The notes: generated by a model not told the origin, from the sequence alone. Shown: positions 53,972 to 63,563, counted from the stretch's first letter. The stretch: 64,000 nucleotides of DNA from Halegenticoccus tardaugens (GCF_004116405.1 NZ_SDIC01000005.1:124001-188000); one strand, 5' to 3'. A program made the numbers and translations.

Positions 53972-54892
53972 TTAGAGATATCCGAGTGACTCAAGCCGTT
54001 CCTGTGTGCTTACTTCGACTTCACCTTTACCATAAGCTCTTGGAACATGAGTTTCTGCGTCTTCAGCGGTGGTTTCAACCCAAGGGACGTTTCGCAAACA
54101 CCTAAACGGCATATGAATTGGGTGACCGTAGAGTCCCCACTCGCCGAGCGCGTTACCGTGGTCTGATGTGATCGCCACCTTGTTAGCGTCGATATTTTCT
54201 AATAATAATTTGAGGTCATCTAGTACATATCTTAGATTCTGACGGTAATCGTGCCACACTTTTTCTCGGTCGGTATCTCCGGCTTCAAGCTGGTGCCAGA
54301 CATCTCTTCCTTGAGAACCCCATTTCTCGACGCTCTTTTGTTGATATTCATTATCAGACGCTATAAATGGACAGTGGGGCTGCATATAATGTGCGATTAT
54401 TCGGGCTGGCTCGTGTTCACGAGCTACCTTAATCGCTCGGTCCGTGACCGGACGAGGAGGCAGTGTTCCGAGATTAGAATTCCATGCGTATCTCCAAACT
54501 TCATCCAAAAGAGCAAAATCAGAGGCATTTAGGACCTCTTCGGAAAACGGGTTACCGCAAACATAGGCGGTCTCCTTCATCTTGTTTGCGTGAGCTGGTG
54601 TAAAATTTCGCAACATCCAGTGTTTCGTCATCGATTCAAGCGAACGGAACTCATCGACATACGGGATATAATCGTACTCATGTGCAACTTCTCGAAACAG
54701 ATCGAGACGGCACGCATCGAGAACGATGAGCAGGTCCCACTCTCTAGCGTAGATCGGTTCTCCCCCTGATAATGGTAGCGTCTGATGAAGGGCCTTCCTA
54801 TAGACCGGCCTTGCTGCGTCGCCTAATCCCCGGATACCACGCTTTCTAATTGCAACGATTGAATCGTTCGCCCACGTTGTTACTTTTCCCAT
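53972..54892 (-). CDS. short sulfatase-like hydrolase
   Basis: A 306-residue member of the sulfatase/alkaline phosphatase superfamily. WDLLIVLDACRLDLFREVAH has the first metal Asp, the SMTKHWMLRNFTPAHAN segment is where the nucleophile is expected (Ser or Thr, no Cys), and VAITSDHGNALGEWGLYGHP is the second metal site. It ends in ERLESLGYL. This short branch is common in haloarchaeal glycan loci. The substrate is unknown; sulfate or phosphate transfer on a glycan or lipid carrier is plausible. Confidence 0.82.
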   Translation of the reverse strand: MGKVTTWANDSIVAIRKRGIRGLGDAARPVYRKALHQTLPLSGGEPIYAREWDLLIVLDACRLDLFREVAHEYDYIPYVDEFRSLESMTKHWMLRNFTPAHANKMKETAYVCGNPFSEEVLNASDFALLDEVWRYAWNSNLGTLPPRPVTDRAIKVAREHEPARIIAHYMQPHCPFIASDNEYQQKSVEKWGSQGRDVWHQLEAGDTDREKVWHDYRQNLRYVLDDLKLLLENIDANKVAITSDHGNALGEWGLYGHPIHMPFRCLRNVPWVETTAEDAETHVPRAYGKGEVEVSTQERLESLGYL

Positions 54893-55042
54893 ACGGAATA
54901 ATATCCCGCGCTCCCTTTAGAACTTTCTAGGCAATCAGAGTAGCATATCTATAATGGTCTACAGGAGTTATTCTTCCAACTATCATCCAGAATCGAACGA
55001 GGCCAAGACAGTTATTGACAATTTGCTCTTCTAAACCAATCT

Positions 55043-56257
55043 TCAGTAAGATTCATAGATCTCATCAACCAACTTTTTAACATGGGACTCAACTGTATGA
55101 TCTCGTGCCCATTGTATTGCACTTAGTTGCATTTCCTCAAGCTTATCTGTCTCGAAGACGAGAGTGTTGATTGCTTCACCGAGTTGTTTAGCGTTCCCGG
55201 GTTCAAAGAGATATCCTGTCTTCCCTTGGCAAATTAGCTCTGGAATGCCGCCAATATCACTGCCAATAACTGGCAGACCCGCCGCGAAGCTCTCATAGAT
55301 GGTCATAGGTGAATTTTCCATCCAAATCGACGGAACGACTGCAGCGCTAGCGTTCCTTCTGAGATGATTTAATTTCTCGTCGGAAACAAACCCATGGTAG
55401 ATCACGTTACGGCTCTCTTTTGCACGCGACTTAACAACATCGTCGTATGGGCCTGTCCCACAAATGTGAACTGTAATGGTAGGTGACTCCTTTGCGGCAT
55501 CGAATAGGGCATCAAGGCCCTTGGCTCGTAATTGCTTTCCCACGTAGAGTACGGACGGTCGCTCCGGCATTCCCGGAGGTTTCGGTTCGACGCTTTGAAT
55601 TCCGAGTCTCACACGTACAGATTTTGTACCCTTAAAGAAACCATGTGCTTGATGAACCTCAAGAACGTGGTTGCTTGGGCCGGTTACGACATCTGGCGAT
55701 CCAACGGCGTTCTTTTTTTCTTTTGCGAGTGCTTTACAAGGCAACGGAGGGTCATCGCAGACAACAAGTTCGTCGCCGGGCGCCGTGCGTTCACGAAGCA
55801 AGTTGCTTTTCGGACAGAGAAGGCTGTAATCATGAAGTGAGTGTACGTGATGAATGTTTCTCTTTTGAATGGGCTGAGCTACGTTAGGTGATATTCCTAC
55901 CAAATTATTTGTGTGAACAACGTCTGGATTAATACGGTCAAGAAGTTTGCCAACGGTGTACGTTGAATGAGGATTCAGTGTGTCGATTTGATGCCAAATA
56001 CCTTTTGCAAAGACGCTTTTACCAGTACCGTTACTCCGATGAGAGAGATTCGCAGGATAAAACCTCCAAACCACAATTCCTTCGTGTTGTGTCTTTTCAG
56101 GTTGTAACGAATTTACGCTCTCAAATGACTTTGTAGTGATTATTGATACATCGTGGTTTTGCCGTTGAAGCTCTTTGGCTGTCCGTAAAACGTAGTTCTC
56201 GGCACCTCCATGCATATCTGGCGGAAATAACGAATTAATAAGACAAACCTTTACCAT
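55043..56257 (-). CDS. GT4 family glycosyltransferase
   Basis: A 404-residue GT-B enzyme. LINSLFPPDMHGGAENYVLRTAKELQ is the acceptor-side N-terminus. HVHSLHDYSLLCPKSNLL with later Cys residues is the motif also seen in the GT4 at 1370. VLYVGKQLRAKGLDALFDA begins the donor domain, and ESFAAGLPVIGSDIGGIPELI carries the EX7E-type motif. It adds a sugar to the growing lipid-linked glycan at the inner face of the membrane. The DNA is AT-rich compared with 1370-2710. Confidence 0.88.
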   Translation of the reverse strand: MVKVCLINSLFPPDMHGGAENYVLRTAKELQRQNHDVSIITTKSFESVNSLQPEKTQHEGIVVWRFYPANLSHRSNGTGKSVFAKGIWHQIDTLNPHSTYTVGKLLDRINPDVVHTNNLVGISPNVAQPIQKRNIHHVHSLHDYSLLCPKSNLLRERTAPGDELVVCDDPPLPCKALAKEKKNAVGSPDVVTGPSNHVLEVHQAHGFFKGTKSVRVRLGIQSVEPKPPGMPERPSVLYVGKQLRAKGLDALFDAAKESPTITVHICGTGPYDDVVKSRAKESRNVIYHGFVSDEKLNHLRRNASAAVVPSIWMENSPMTIYESFAAGLPVIGSDIGGIPELICQGKTGYLFEPGNAKQLGEAINTLVFETDKLEEMQLSAIQWARDHTVESHVKKLVDEIYESY

Positions 56258-56502
56258 CTGTTTACTCTATTTCGTGGACTTCTGCACTTAGTCTTTTCTT
56301 CATTTTAGAATCAAGTTTCTCACGCTCGATCGAGCATTTGTCTGCAGTGATTTGAACAGCTCAAATTCAATCTTTAGCCATCCAAATAATATATTATTTT
56401 TAATCTAATAATGATACTAAAAAATTAAGCTAGGTCACCAATAATCAATGGGGCAGAATCAACAACGAAAATACTTAGGACAGCGGTGTTGAACGGCTAC
56501 TC

Positions 56503-57942
56503 ATGCCTGTACCGAATGTTCTACTTATAGTATTGGACACTGCTCGATCGAAAACAGTCCTGTCAGGGATCGAATCCGGCTTAATGCCGGCATTGAAGCG
56601 CATCGCTGATGAAGGAACGGTTTATACGAACGCCAGTTCAGTTGCACCGTGGACACTACCCTCTCATGCGTCAATTTTCACAGGTCAGTATACAGGTGAT
56701 CACGGGACACACGCTAACTCTCGTGAATTTGTTCCATCAGTTACTCCTGTGGCGGAACAGCTTTCTCGGGAGGGATACCGAACAGCTGGTATTTCGGCTA
56801 ATCCGTGGATTAGTCCCGTGTTTAATTTTGATCGGGGTTTCGAGAACTTCTCGATGAGGTGGAACGCCGGATGGAGCGAAGTAGATTTGACCGCTGCCGT
56901 AAGGGCTGAGTCACCGGTTGATAAAATTAAAGCCCTTTGGGAGCAGTCAACTATGGCGAGTTTCCCTTCAGTCATGTTCTCAGCAGTCAAGAGAAAGATG
57001 AGCAGTGAAAATGATGACGGAGCCAAGCGAATTACTGATCGCGCGGTAAATTGGATAAAGCAGGTGAACCAAGGAAGCGCACCATTCTTTCTATTTCTTA
57101 ATTACATTGAGCCGCATCTACCATACGATCCCCCTCAAGAGTATATAAAAACGCAACTACCAAACGTAAGTCTAGAGCGAATCGCTGAAACAAACCAAGA
57201 TCCGTGGGGTTACATCGCTGGAACTATCGATATGGAGGAGCACGATTTTGAAATTCTACGTGGCCTTTATCGTGCCGAACTATCCTATCTTGACACACAA
57301 CTTTCACGTCTCTTCAGCATTTTAAAGGATAAAGGCATACTGGAAGAGACGATGATCGTGGTCGTCGGTGATCACGGGGAGAACATTGGTGAACATGGGT
57401 TGATGGACCATCAGTATTGTCTTTATGAAACGCTCTTGAACGTCCCGCTAATAATCAGATACCCCCAGCGGTTCGAAGCAGATATCTGCGATAATTTGGT
57501 CGAAACAAGAGATCTTTATCCTACGTTACTCGATGTTGCCGGGGTCTCAACAGAGGCACTGCCTGAAACTGTCTCAAAAATATCACTCCCCAACCGATCA
57601 CGCGAATACGTGCTTGCTCAGTATGTGACACCACAGCCAACTATGGAGTCGTTAAAGGAGAAGATAGGAACCGATTTTCCGACGCAAAAATTGGATCGAA
57701 GTATCCAATCCGTTCGTAACAAACGATGGAAGTATATTGAGTACTCTGATGGTTCCATTGAATTATTTGACCTCACCATAGAACAACATGAATCCAAAGA
57801 TCACGCTAAGAATATCGAAATACGAGAACGGTTCCGTGGTATACTTGAAGAAAAATTCCAAAGCGTCCGACATCTTGAGACCGAATCATTTAAAATAAAT
57901 GACGAAAGTAAACAACGATTAGAAGATCTAGGATATATTTAG
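56503..57942 (+). CDS. sulfatase-like enzyme with Thr at the nucleophile position
   Basis: A 479-residue superfamily member. NVLLIVLDTARSKTVL gives the first metal Asp, SSVAPWTLPSHASIFTGQYTGDHGTHAN puts Thr at the nucleophile position, and VVVGDHGENIGEHGLMDHQYC is the second metal site. It ends in QRLEDLGYI. No signal peptide is apparent. It is the only plus-strand gene in this part and is flanked by two GT4 genes on the other strand. A phosphotransferase role on a glycan is as likely as sulfatase activity. Confidence 0.85.
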   Translation: MPVPNVLLIVLDTARSKTVLSGIESGLMPALKRIADEGTVYTNASSVAPWTLPSHASIFTGQYTGDHGTHANSREFVPSVTPVAEQLSREGYRTAGISANPWISPVFNFDRGFENFSMRWNAGWSEVDLTAAVRAESPVDKIKALWEQSTMASFPSVMFSAVKRKMSSENDDGAKRITDRAVNWIKQVNQGSAPFFLFLNYIEPHLPYDPPQEYIKTQLPNVSLERIAETNQDPWGYIAGTIDMEEHDFEILRGLYRAELSYLDTQLSRLFSILKDKGILEETMIVVVGDHGENIGEHGLMDHQYCLYETLLNVPLIIRYPQRFEADICDNLVETRDLYPTLLDVAGVSTEALPETVSKISLPNRSREYVLAQYVTPQPTMESLKEKIGTDFPTQKLDRSIQSVRNKRWKYIEYSDGSIELFDLTIEQHESKDHAKNIEIRERFRGILEEKFQSVRHLETESFKINDESKQRLEDLGYI

Positions 57943-58099
57943 ATATAAATTTATAGAATAATAACGGGTGAGAGTAATACTCATTCAATCCTTCCGGATT
58001 CACACGGTCCGTCGAGTTCTTGATAGGCTATCGAGAGATGTCAAACGTCATTTCGTCCGAATTCATGCTTTCGTCTGTTTCGTCCTACCGTCCTATGTA
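57943..58099. other. intergenic region before a sulfatase remnant
   Basis: About 160 bp. No gene, RNA or repeat was recognised. Confidence 0.3.
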
Positions 58100-58248
58100 C
58101 TTCTCGCGCGGATCTCCGCCTTGTTTGCGCAAGGAAGAGAAACGTGAGATAGAGCGGCTGAAAACGCAGGCAAGGACCGACCGACGGTTTCGGCCGAACT
58201 CTCTGCCCCGTGTGGGGCGATCTTCGCAACCTGGGATACCTTGAGTGA
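58100..58248 (+). pseudogene. probable 3' remnant of a sulfatase-like gene
   Basis: One plus-strand frame ends in GDLRNLGYLE and a TGA at 58246, the tail shared by the sulfatase-like proteins here. A neighbouring frame just upstream reads EEKREIERLKTQARTDRRF, a plausible C-terminal helix. A frameshift would join them. No catalytic part remains. The evidence is short, so this is tentative. Confidence 0.4.
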
Positions 58249-58283
58249 GAGTTCGTTCCCGAAGTCAAATATAGTGACGTACC

Positions 58284-59363
58284 CTATTTATTTTGCGCGG
58301 CTTTTAGTACGGCCAACGTCTGGCGACCTGCCTTCTCCCATGTGTACAGCATCGCGCGCTCTCGTCCCTTTTCGACGAGCAGCTCTGAGTATTCAGAGTC
58401 AGCAAGGACCCGCGTGATGCCTTCTGCGATAGAGTCTGTACTGGTCGAATCGACCAGTTCTGCCGCGTTACCCAACACCTCGGGTAACGCTGTAGCCCGC
58501 GACGCGACTACCGGTGTCCCACACGCCATCGCTTCTAAGGGTGGTAGTCCGAACCCCTCGTAATGTGACGGGAAAACGAAAGCGTCCGCGTTAGCGTACG
58601 CGAATTTCAGCTCCCGTTCGGAGAGGTATCCCGGGCGAATGATATCGTCCGATTCTTCAACATCAAGATTTTTAAATATCGCCTGATTTCCAGGTCCGAT
58701 GAGCACTAACTTATGCGGAATTTCGTTCTTCAGTCTTTGATATGCGCGAATGAGCCCTGAGACGTTTTTTCGCGGATTTAACGCACCCACGTACAGGATG
58801 TACTCTTCCGGAAGATCACATTTAACGGCAGAGACGTCGTCGAGGTAGACGGATTTTAAACCGGGATACACAACACGTATTTTCGACGACGGTAGGTCCA
58901 GTGAGTTTTCGATTTCTCGTTTCGAGAAATTGGAGATCGTGATGATGTGATTTGCCGCTCGTGCGGCAGGGGGAACGGCTAGTTTCCGATACAGCTGGTG
59001 GACGCCGCTCGACATTCCTTTTTGCGCGTTAACGTCCATTATGGACATTACAACGGGACAAGATACGCGGTGGAAGGGGCCGTTGCCGTTCGGACAGTAG
59101 AGCACATCGAGCTCGTGTTTTTTTACGAGATATGGGATAGCGGTTCGCTCCCAGAGCAACCCGTAGAGTTGAGAATCTCGATGATAGATGCTACTGTCCA
59201 CCGGTGTGTCGGGAAACAGGCTCGACACGGACTCGTGTCCAAAGAGGACTACCTCCACCGACTCGTCCGAGATTATCTCCTTGGTCACGTTAATACCGGC
59301 TTGTACCGCTCCTCCGGGTTCGTCCACAGAAAAAGTCCTTGCGTTGATGCCGACCCTAATCAT
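58284..59363 (-). CDS. GT4 family glycosyltransferase
   Basis: A 359-residue GT-B enzyme. VGINARTFSVDEPGGAVQAG opens the acceptor domain, YILYVGALNPRKNVSGLIRAY opens the donor domain, and HYEGFGLPPLEAMACGTPVVAS is the EX7E-type donor motif. Its start overlaps the stop of the upstream sulfatase-like gene by four bases, so the two are coupled. The short length and EGFGLPPLEAMACG sequence resemble bacterial mannosyl- or rhamnosyltransferases, but the sugar is not certain. Confidence 0.9.
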   Translation of the reverse strand: MIRVGINARTFSVDEPGGAVQAGINVTKEIISDESVEVVLFGHESVSSLFPDTPVDSSIYHRDSQLYGLLWERTAIPYLVKKHELDVLYCPNGNGPFHRVSCPVVMSIMDVNAQKGMSSGVHQLYRKLAVPPAARAANHIITISNFSKREIENSLDLPSSKIRVVYPGLKSVYLDDVSAVKCDLPEEYILYVGALNPRKNVSGLIRAYQRLKNEIPHKLVLIGPGNQAIFKNLDVEESDDIIRPGYLSERELKFAYANADAFVFPSHYEGFGLPPLEAMACGTPVVASRATALPEVLGNAAELVDSTSTDSIAEGITRVLADSEYSELLVEKGRERAMLYTWEKAGRQTLAVLKAAQNK

Positions 59364-60640
59364 TCTTTATATCCTAGCGCTTCGAGCCGATCGCTAATTG
59401 CTTTCGTCTCCTGTTTCTCAGCACGCTTTTCAACCGATTTGAACTCGGAAACGCGCGAAGCGATGTGATCGGACAGTCTCTCGCTCAGTACCGCGTTACC
59501 CTTTTGGTTCGTAAGCTCGATTTCGCTGCCCGACAATCGGGCCTCTGCGAACGCCGATCCAGCGGTAGAGCACGCTCGAAACCTCCGAACGGCGCTATGT
59601 TGTCCTTCGCCACGAGCTTGACAGAAGACCGTCCGATCCTCGAACGCTTCGGAAGTGGGCGGAACCAGCGGATCGCCGGGAAGCCCCTCCGGATCAACGC
59701 TCACCCAAGAGAGTATCGTCGGAAGCACGTCGACAGTACTCACGGCGTACTTTACGGTTGCTTTGCTCTCGTCTGGGTGTCTGAACAACAGCGGAACACG
59801 AGTAAGTTCGTTGTGCAGATAGCGTGGATGCTCGTAGTACCCATGTTCGCCGAACGCGTCACCGTGATCCGCGGTGAAAATCACGATAGCGTCGTCGAGG
59901 AGATCCCTGTTCGCAAGTGCGTTGAAGAACGCACCGACGTGCTCGTCCGTGTAGCGGATCTCCGCGTCGTAGAGGTCGACGAGCGTCTTCCGTTCCTCGT
60001 CGCTTATCGACTTCGGGTCACTAATCGCACGCTTGTAGAGGATCTGAGCGCGCTTGTCCGATACGGACTCGTCGTGAAACCGTTCTCGGTATGTGTCGAA
60101 CGGCTCGTAGGGCCCGTGCGGATCCATGTAGTGATTCCACAGGAAGAACGGCTGCCCCTCGTCGAGCGAGTCGATCCAATTGAGAGATCGTTCGTTGATT
60201 TCGGCCGCCCGAGCGTAGTGACGATTACGGAGTTTGTCTAGCGCCCGTTGTGCGAGGGCGACGATCTTGTGTCTACCCAGATGTAGGTCGTCGTCGAATA
60301 CGTCAAAGTCACGATTGTACCCGTATGCACGCGACACGAACGGGTTTGAGTGGAATCCTGCGGCCTCGTACCCTTCGTATTTCAAATAAGTGGCGACCGT
60401 CGGAGCGTCCAGTTGATACTTCTCGTCGATTGCGTCGTCCGGGTACCGGCCGGTCAACAGCGCAGGGACCGCCTCGCGAGTGTGCGAACTCGCACTGTAC
60501 GCGTTTACGAACTGGACGTTTTCCGAGGCAAATCGATCGAGATTTGGTGACGTATTTCGATCGTATCCGTAACAAGAGAGGTGATCTGCGCGCAGCGCAT
60601 CAGCGCTGAGAAGGATGATGTTTCGAGTACGCTCGCTCAT
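59360..60640 (-). CDS. sulfatase-like enzyme with Thr at the nucleophile position
   Basis: A 426-residue protein. NIILLSADALRADHLSCYGYDRNTSPNLD is the canonical sulfatase N-terminus. AYSASSHTREAVPALLTGRYP has Thr at the nucleophile position. HYMDPHGPYEP and FTADHGDAFGEHGYYEHPRYLHNEL are conserved later motifs. It ends in DRLEALGYKE. It is first in an operon with the GT4 at 58284, which suggests action on the same glycan. The sulfatase fold is certain; the reaction is not. Confidence 0.88.
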   Translation of the reverse strand: MSERTRNIILLSADALRADHLSCYGYDRNTSPNLDRFASENVQFVNAYSASSHTREAVPALLTGRYPDDAIDEKYQLDAPTVATYLKYEGYEAAGFHSNPFVSRAYGYNRDFDVFDDDLHLGRHKIVALAQRALDKLRNRHYARAAEINERSLNWIDSLDEGQPFFLWNHYMDPHGPYEPFDTYRERFHDESVSDKRAQILYKRAISDPKSISDEERKTLVDLYDAEIRYTDEHVGAFFNALANRDLLDDAIVIFTADHGDAFGEHGYYEHPRYLHNELTRVPLLFRHPDESKATVKYAVSTVDVLPTILSWVSVDPEGLPGDPLVPPTSEAFEDRTVFCQARGEGQHSAVRRFRACSTAGSAFAEARLSGSEIELTNQKGNAVLSERLSDHIASRVSEFKSVEKRAEKQETKAISDRLEALGYKE

Positions 60641-60748
60641 TATTGATCACCAAATCACTCAGTGATAAATCGTTTTGGGTTCTACTATATGGCCAAAAAT
60701 TAAGACCTGAAAATTAATTACGTAGCCTCGGTCAAGACTAACGTACAG

Positions 60749-61900
60749 ATGGACATCGCCTATGTTTCGAACGTCATCTATCCCTTCGTCAAGGGGGGCG
60801 CAGAAAAACGGATACACGAAATCGGTACTCGACTTTCCGATCGCGGGCACGACATTACGGTCTACGGTCGACACTACTGGGAGGGACCGCCGGAGATCGA
60901 TCACGACGGAATGACGCTCAGGGCCGTCGCGCCGGCAACCGAACTGTACACCGATGACCGTCGTTCGATCACGGAAGCCATCGGTTTTTCGACCCGCCTC
61001 GTGCCGCCTCTCCGGGGTCGCCTCGACACCTCCAATCACGATCTGGTCGTCGCGTCCGTTTTTCCTTACTTCCCGGTCATTTCTTCGAAGCTAGCCACGC
61101 TCGGTACCGATACGCCTCTCGTCACGACGTGGCTGGAAGTTTGGCGCGCATACTGGGACGAGTATCTCGGTTCCCTAGCCCCATTCGGCAAACTCACGGA
61201 ACGGTTCACGGCACGCGTTCCGCAGCATCCGGTCGCTATCTCGGAGCTCACAGCTGATCGGCTCGCCGCAATCGGTCCGGCGCGCGACTCCATCGAAGTC
61301 GTTCCGATCGGTATCGACGCGGGACAAGTACGTAACGTGTCTCTCCCGGAAAAAAACGGCCAAGAGCACTACGATGTTCTTTTCGCCGGAAGATTGGTCG
61401 AGCACAAAAACGTCGACCTGCTGCTCTCGGCGTTCGACTCGGTCGCGGGGCGCCACGACGCCACGCTCGGCGTCATCGGCGACGGCCCGGAGGCCGACCG
61501 ACTCCGTTCCCGCGCGGAGCGGCTTGATCACGCAGACCGCGTCACGTTTCTGGGCTTTCTCGACGAGTACGCGGACGTCCTCGGACATATGCGCGCCGCG
61601 CGGGTGTTTGCCTCACCGTCCACGCGCGAGGGGTTCGGCATCACCTTCGCGGAAGCGATGGCGGCCGACTGCGCCGTCATTGCCGCGGATCACCCTGACT
61701 CCGCGGCCGACGAGGTGATCGGCGACGCGGGCTTTCTCGTCTCCCCTAAGGAGGCCGAGCTGTCCGTGGCACTCGATCGGGCACTGGCCGGTGAGCAGCC
61801 AAGCGTCGATCCGCTGACCCGCGCGCGCCGATACGATTGGGACAGCGTGGCAGATCGCGCGGAGACGGTGTACGCGAAGGCCGTCGACGGGCTGTGGTAA
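60749..61900 (+). CDS. GT4 family glycosyltransferase
   Basis: A 383-residue GT-B enzyme. IAYVSNVIYPFVKGGAEKRIHEIGTRLSDRGHDITVYG opens the acceptor domain, DVLFAGRLVEHKNVDLLLSAF opens the donor domain, and STREGFGITFAEAMAADCAVIA is the EX7E-type motif. Unlike the genes at 50.6-59.3 kb it has the high GC of the backbone. It is divergent from the sulfatase-GT4 pair. It adds one sugar to a lipid-linked or secreted glycan; the donor is unknown. Confidence 0.9.
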   Translation: MDIAYVSNVIYPFVKGGAEKRIHEIGTRLSDRGHDITVYGRHYWEGPPEIDHDGMTLRAVAPATELYTDDRRSITEAIGFSTRLVPPLRGRLDTSNHDLVVASVFPYFPVISSKLATLGTDTPLVTTWLEVWRAYWDEYLGSLAPFGKLTERFTARVPQHPVAISELTADRLAAIGPARDSIEVVPIGIDAGQVRNVSLPEKNGQEHYDVLFAGRLVEHKNVDLLLSAFDSVAGRHDATLGVIGDGPEADRLRSRAERLDHADRVTFLGFLDEYADVLGHMRAARVFASPSTREGFGITFAEAMAADCAVIAADHPDSAADEVIGDAGFLVSPKEAELSVALDRALAGEQPSVDPLTRARRYDWDSVADRAETVYAKAVDGLW

Positions 61901-61936
61901 GACGCGACGGATGTCTCACTTCTGCCACCCGTATAC

Positions 61937-62090
61937 TACGAATGATTCGTATGGAACGACACGTTCGAATTATACGGATTCGTCGTCTTCATGTCTGACG
62001 TAGTTTCTTATATTCTGGACGTATCATACGAATTCGAAGCACTATGCGCTCATCACATGCCATCCGAACGATGCGTATGAGCCGTATGAG
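61937..62090. promoter_or_regulatory. repeat cluster upstream of parA, candidate centromere or operator
   Basis: Within 155 bp are TACGAAT-G-ATTCGTA (61937-61951), CGAAT-N7-ATTCG (61966-61982), CGTAT-C-ATACG (62020-62030) followed by AATTCG, and two direct CGTATGAG repeats (62074-62081, 62083-62090). All share the words CGTAT or CGAAT. The spacing from the parA start (62105) suits an autoregulatory operator that doubles as a partition site. Confidence 0.6.
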
Positions 62091-62104
62091 ACGGTGAACG
62101 CTCC

Positions 62105-62878
62105 ATGACGAACACCCTCGCTATCGGAATGCAGAAGGGCGGCGTCGGCAAGACGACCGTCGCGGTCAACCTGACAGACGGGTTGGCCGACCGTGGTCAT
62201 GAGACGCTCCTCATCGACATTGATCCACAGGGATACGCGACAAAGTCGCTTGGATTGGAAGAAGCGTATCTAGCCGACGAGTTGAACGTCGCCGACGTGC
62301 TCCTCGACGTGAAATCCTTCGACAGGATCGACGAGATCGTGGTCGGACGCGACCGATTCGACGTGCTCCCCTCGCACATCGACGCGTTCCAGCTGGAGCG
62401 CGAACTCTGGTTCGAATCACGTACACAGGAACGACTGAGTATGGCGTTAGAGCGGCTCGACCATTCCTACGACTTCGTCGTCATCGATACACCGCCAAAC
62501 CTTGGACCGCTTACGGACAATGGTATTCTCGCGGCGCAGGATGTCCTGTTTCCGGGCCAGTCGCGCACCTCCTCGATCGACGCACTGAAGATGCTGTTCG
62601 ATCAGATTGAGACGCTCGAACTCGAATACGACGTTCCAGTCGGGATGGTCGGGGCGGTCATCAATCAGACTCGAAACGACGGGATGTCGGACCAGATGCG
62701 CGAGTGGTACGTCGAACAGTTCGGCTCAGAGAACGTCTTCGAGATCCCGTTCCGCGTCGCGCTTCAGTACGCCTGGGAGGCTGAACAGACGATCTACGAG
62801 TACGACGAGCGGGACGTGAGCGACGTGCGCGACGTCTTCGATCGACTCGTCACCCACATTGAGAACTACTATGAGTGA
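62105..62878 (+). CDS. parA: ParA-family ATPase
   Basis: A 257-residue deviant-Walker ATPase. IGMQKGGVGKTTVAVNLTDGLADRGH has the signature KGGVGKTT (11-18), LLIDIDPQGYATKSLG is the A' motif, and YDFVVIDTPPNLGPLTDNGI is Walker B. There is no N-terminal DNA-binding domain, so it is the small type that works with a separate RHH-type partner. That partner overlaps its 3' end. ParA proteins move plasmids or chromosomes apart. The repeat cluster upstream is the likely binding site. In haloarchaea such pairs are found on megaplasmids and chromosomes alike. Confidence 0.93.
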   Translation: MTNTLAIGMQKGGVGKTTVAVNLTDGLADRGHETLLIDIDPQGYATKSLGLEEAYLADELNVADVLLDVKSFDRIDEIVVGRDRFDVLPSHIDAFQLERELWFESRTQERLSMALERLDHSYDFVVIDTPPNLGPLTDNGILAAQDVLFPGQSRTSSIDALKMLFDQIETLELEYDVPVGMVGAVINQTRNDGMSDQMREWYVEQFGSENVFEIPFRVALQYAWEAEQTIYEYDERDVSDVRDVFDRLVTHIENYYE

Positions 62879-63281
62879 TAAAAAAGACCCGAGTAACAGC
62901 CTCCGGGACCGATTCAAGAGCCGCAACGACCGCGCTCGGTCGCGGTCCGGATCGGCGGACGAAGCGGACGCGACCGGCGTGACTGACTCGACAAACGTCG
63001 ATGAGCCCGATTCGGGCGGTTCGGACTCGTCGGAGCGGACCGCTGACGCGGATCGGGCGGACGAAGGCGAGCCGAGCGTCCGCGAGCGAAAGCAGGTCGC
63101 CATGTACCTCCCGGACGACCTCCGCGAGGAGATTCAGCGCGCATACGACGAACTCGACGCGAAATCGAAGCTTGCAGGGAACGGTGGCATTGAAAAGCAC
63201 AAGGATTTCTTCGAGGGGTTCGTCCGTGCGGCGTTACAGAATGAGGACCTCCCGGAGTTCGTCGGCGTGAGCGACGAGTAG
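62871..63281 (+). CDS. putative partition partner (RHH-like DNA-binding protein)
   Basis: About 136 residues from the ATG at 62871, which overlaps the parA stop by eight bases. The first 70 residues are disordered and rich in Asp, Ser and Arg (NSLRDRFKSRNDRARSRSG). The C-terminal part has RERKQVAMYLPDDLREEIQRAYDEL and KHKDFFEGFVRAALQ, a strand-helix-helix of ribbon-helix-helix type. This is the plan of small ParB-like or ParG-like adaptors, whose flexible N-terminus stimulates ParA. The identity is inferred from position and shape. Confidence 0.7.
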   Translation: MSDKKDPSNSLRDRFKSRNDRARSRSGSADEADATGVTDSTNVDEPDSGGSDSSERTADADRADEGEPSVRERKQVAMYLPDDLREEIQRAYDELDAKSKLAGNGGIEKHKDFFEGFVRAALQNEDLPEFVGVSDE

Positions 63282-63563
63282 CGCGACCGCGGTGTCCTCG
63301 CTGCCGCCGAACGTGCCATCCGCCGCCAGTCACATGTTGACTGGTGAACGCGCAAACCCTGGTCGAACCGAAGCGGCATAGGATCCGGTCTCGTTGATTT
63401 TTCGTGGCTTCTCGAATGGCTTATGCCGAAATAGAGGAGTACAACCGCTGAGATGGCTGATTCGATGAAATGGTCAGAATCCATTTTATAGATCGATCCA
63501 ATGGATCACCTGTAACGTTCCGGTCAAACGAACGTCAACGGTCAACGCTTGAGGCGACACATA
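63282..63563. other. intergenic region
   Basis: About 280 bp. No gene, RNA or clear repeat was recognised. Confidence 0.3.
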
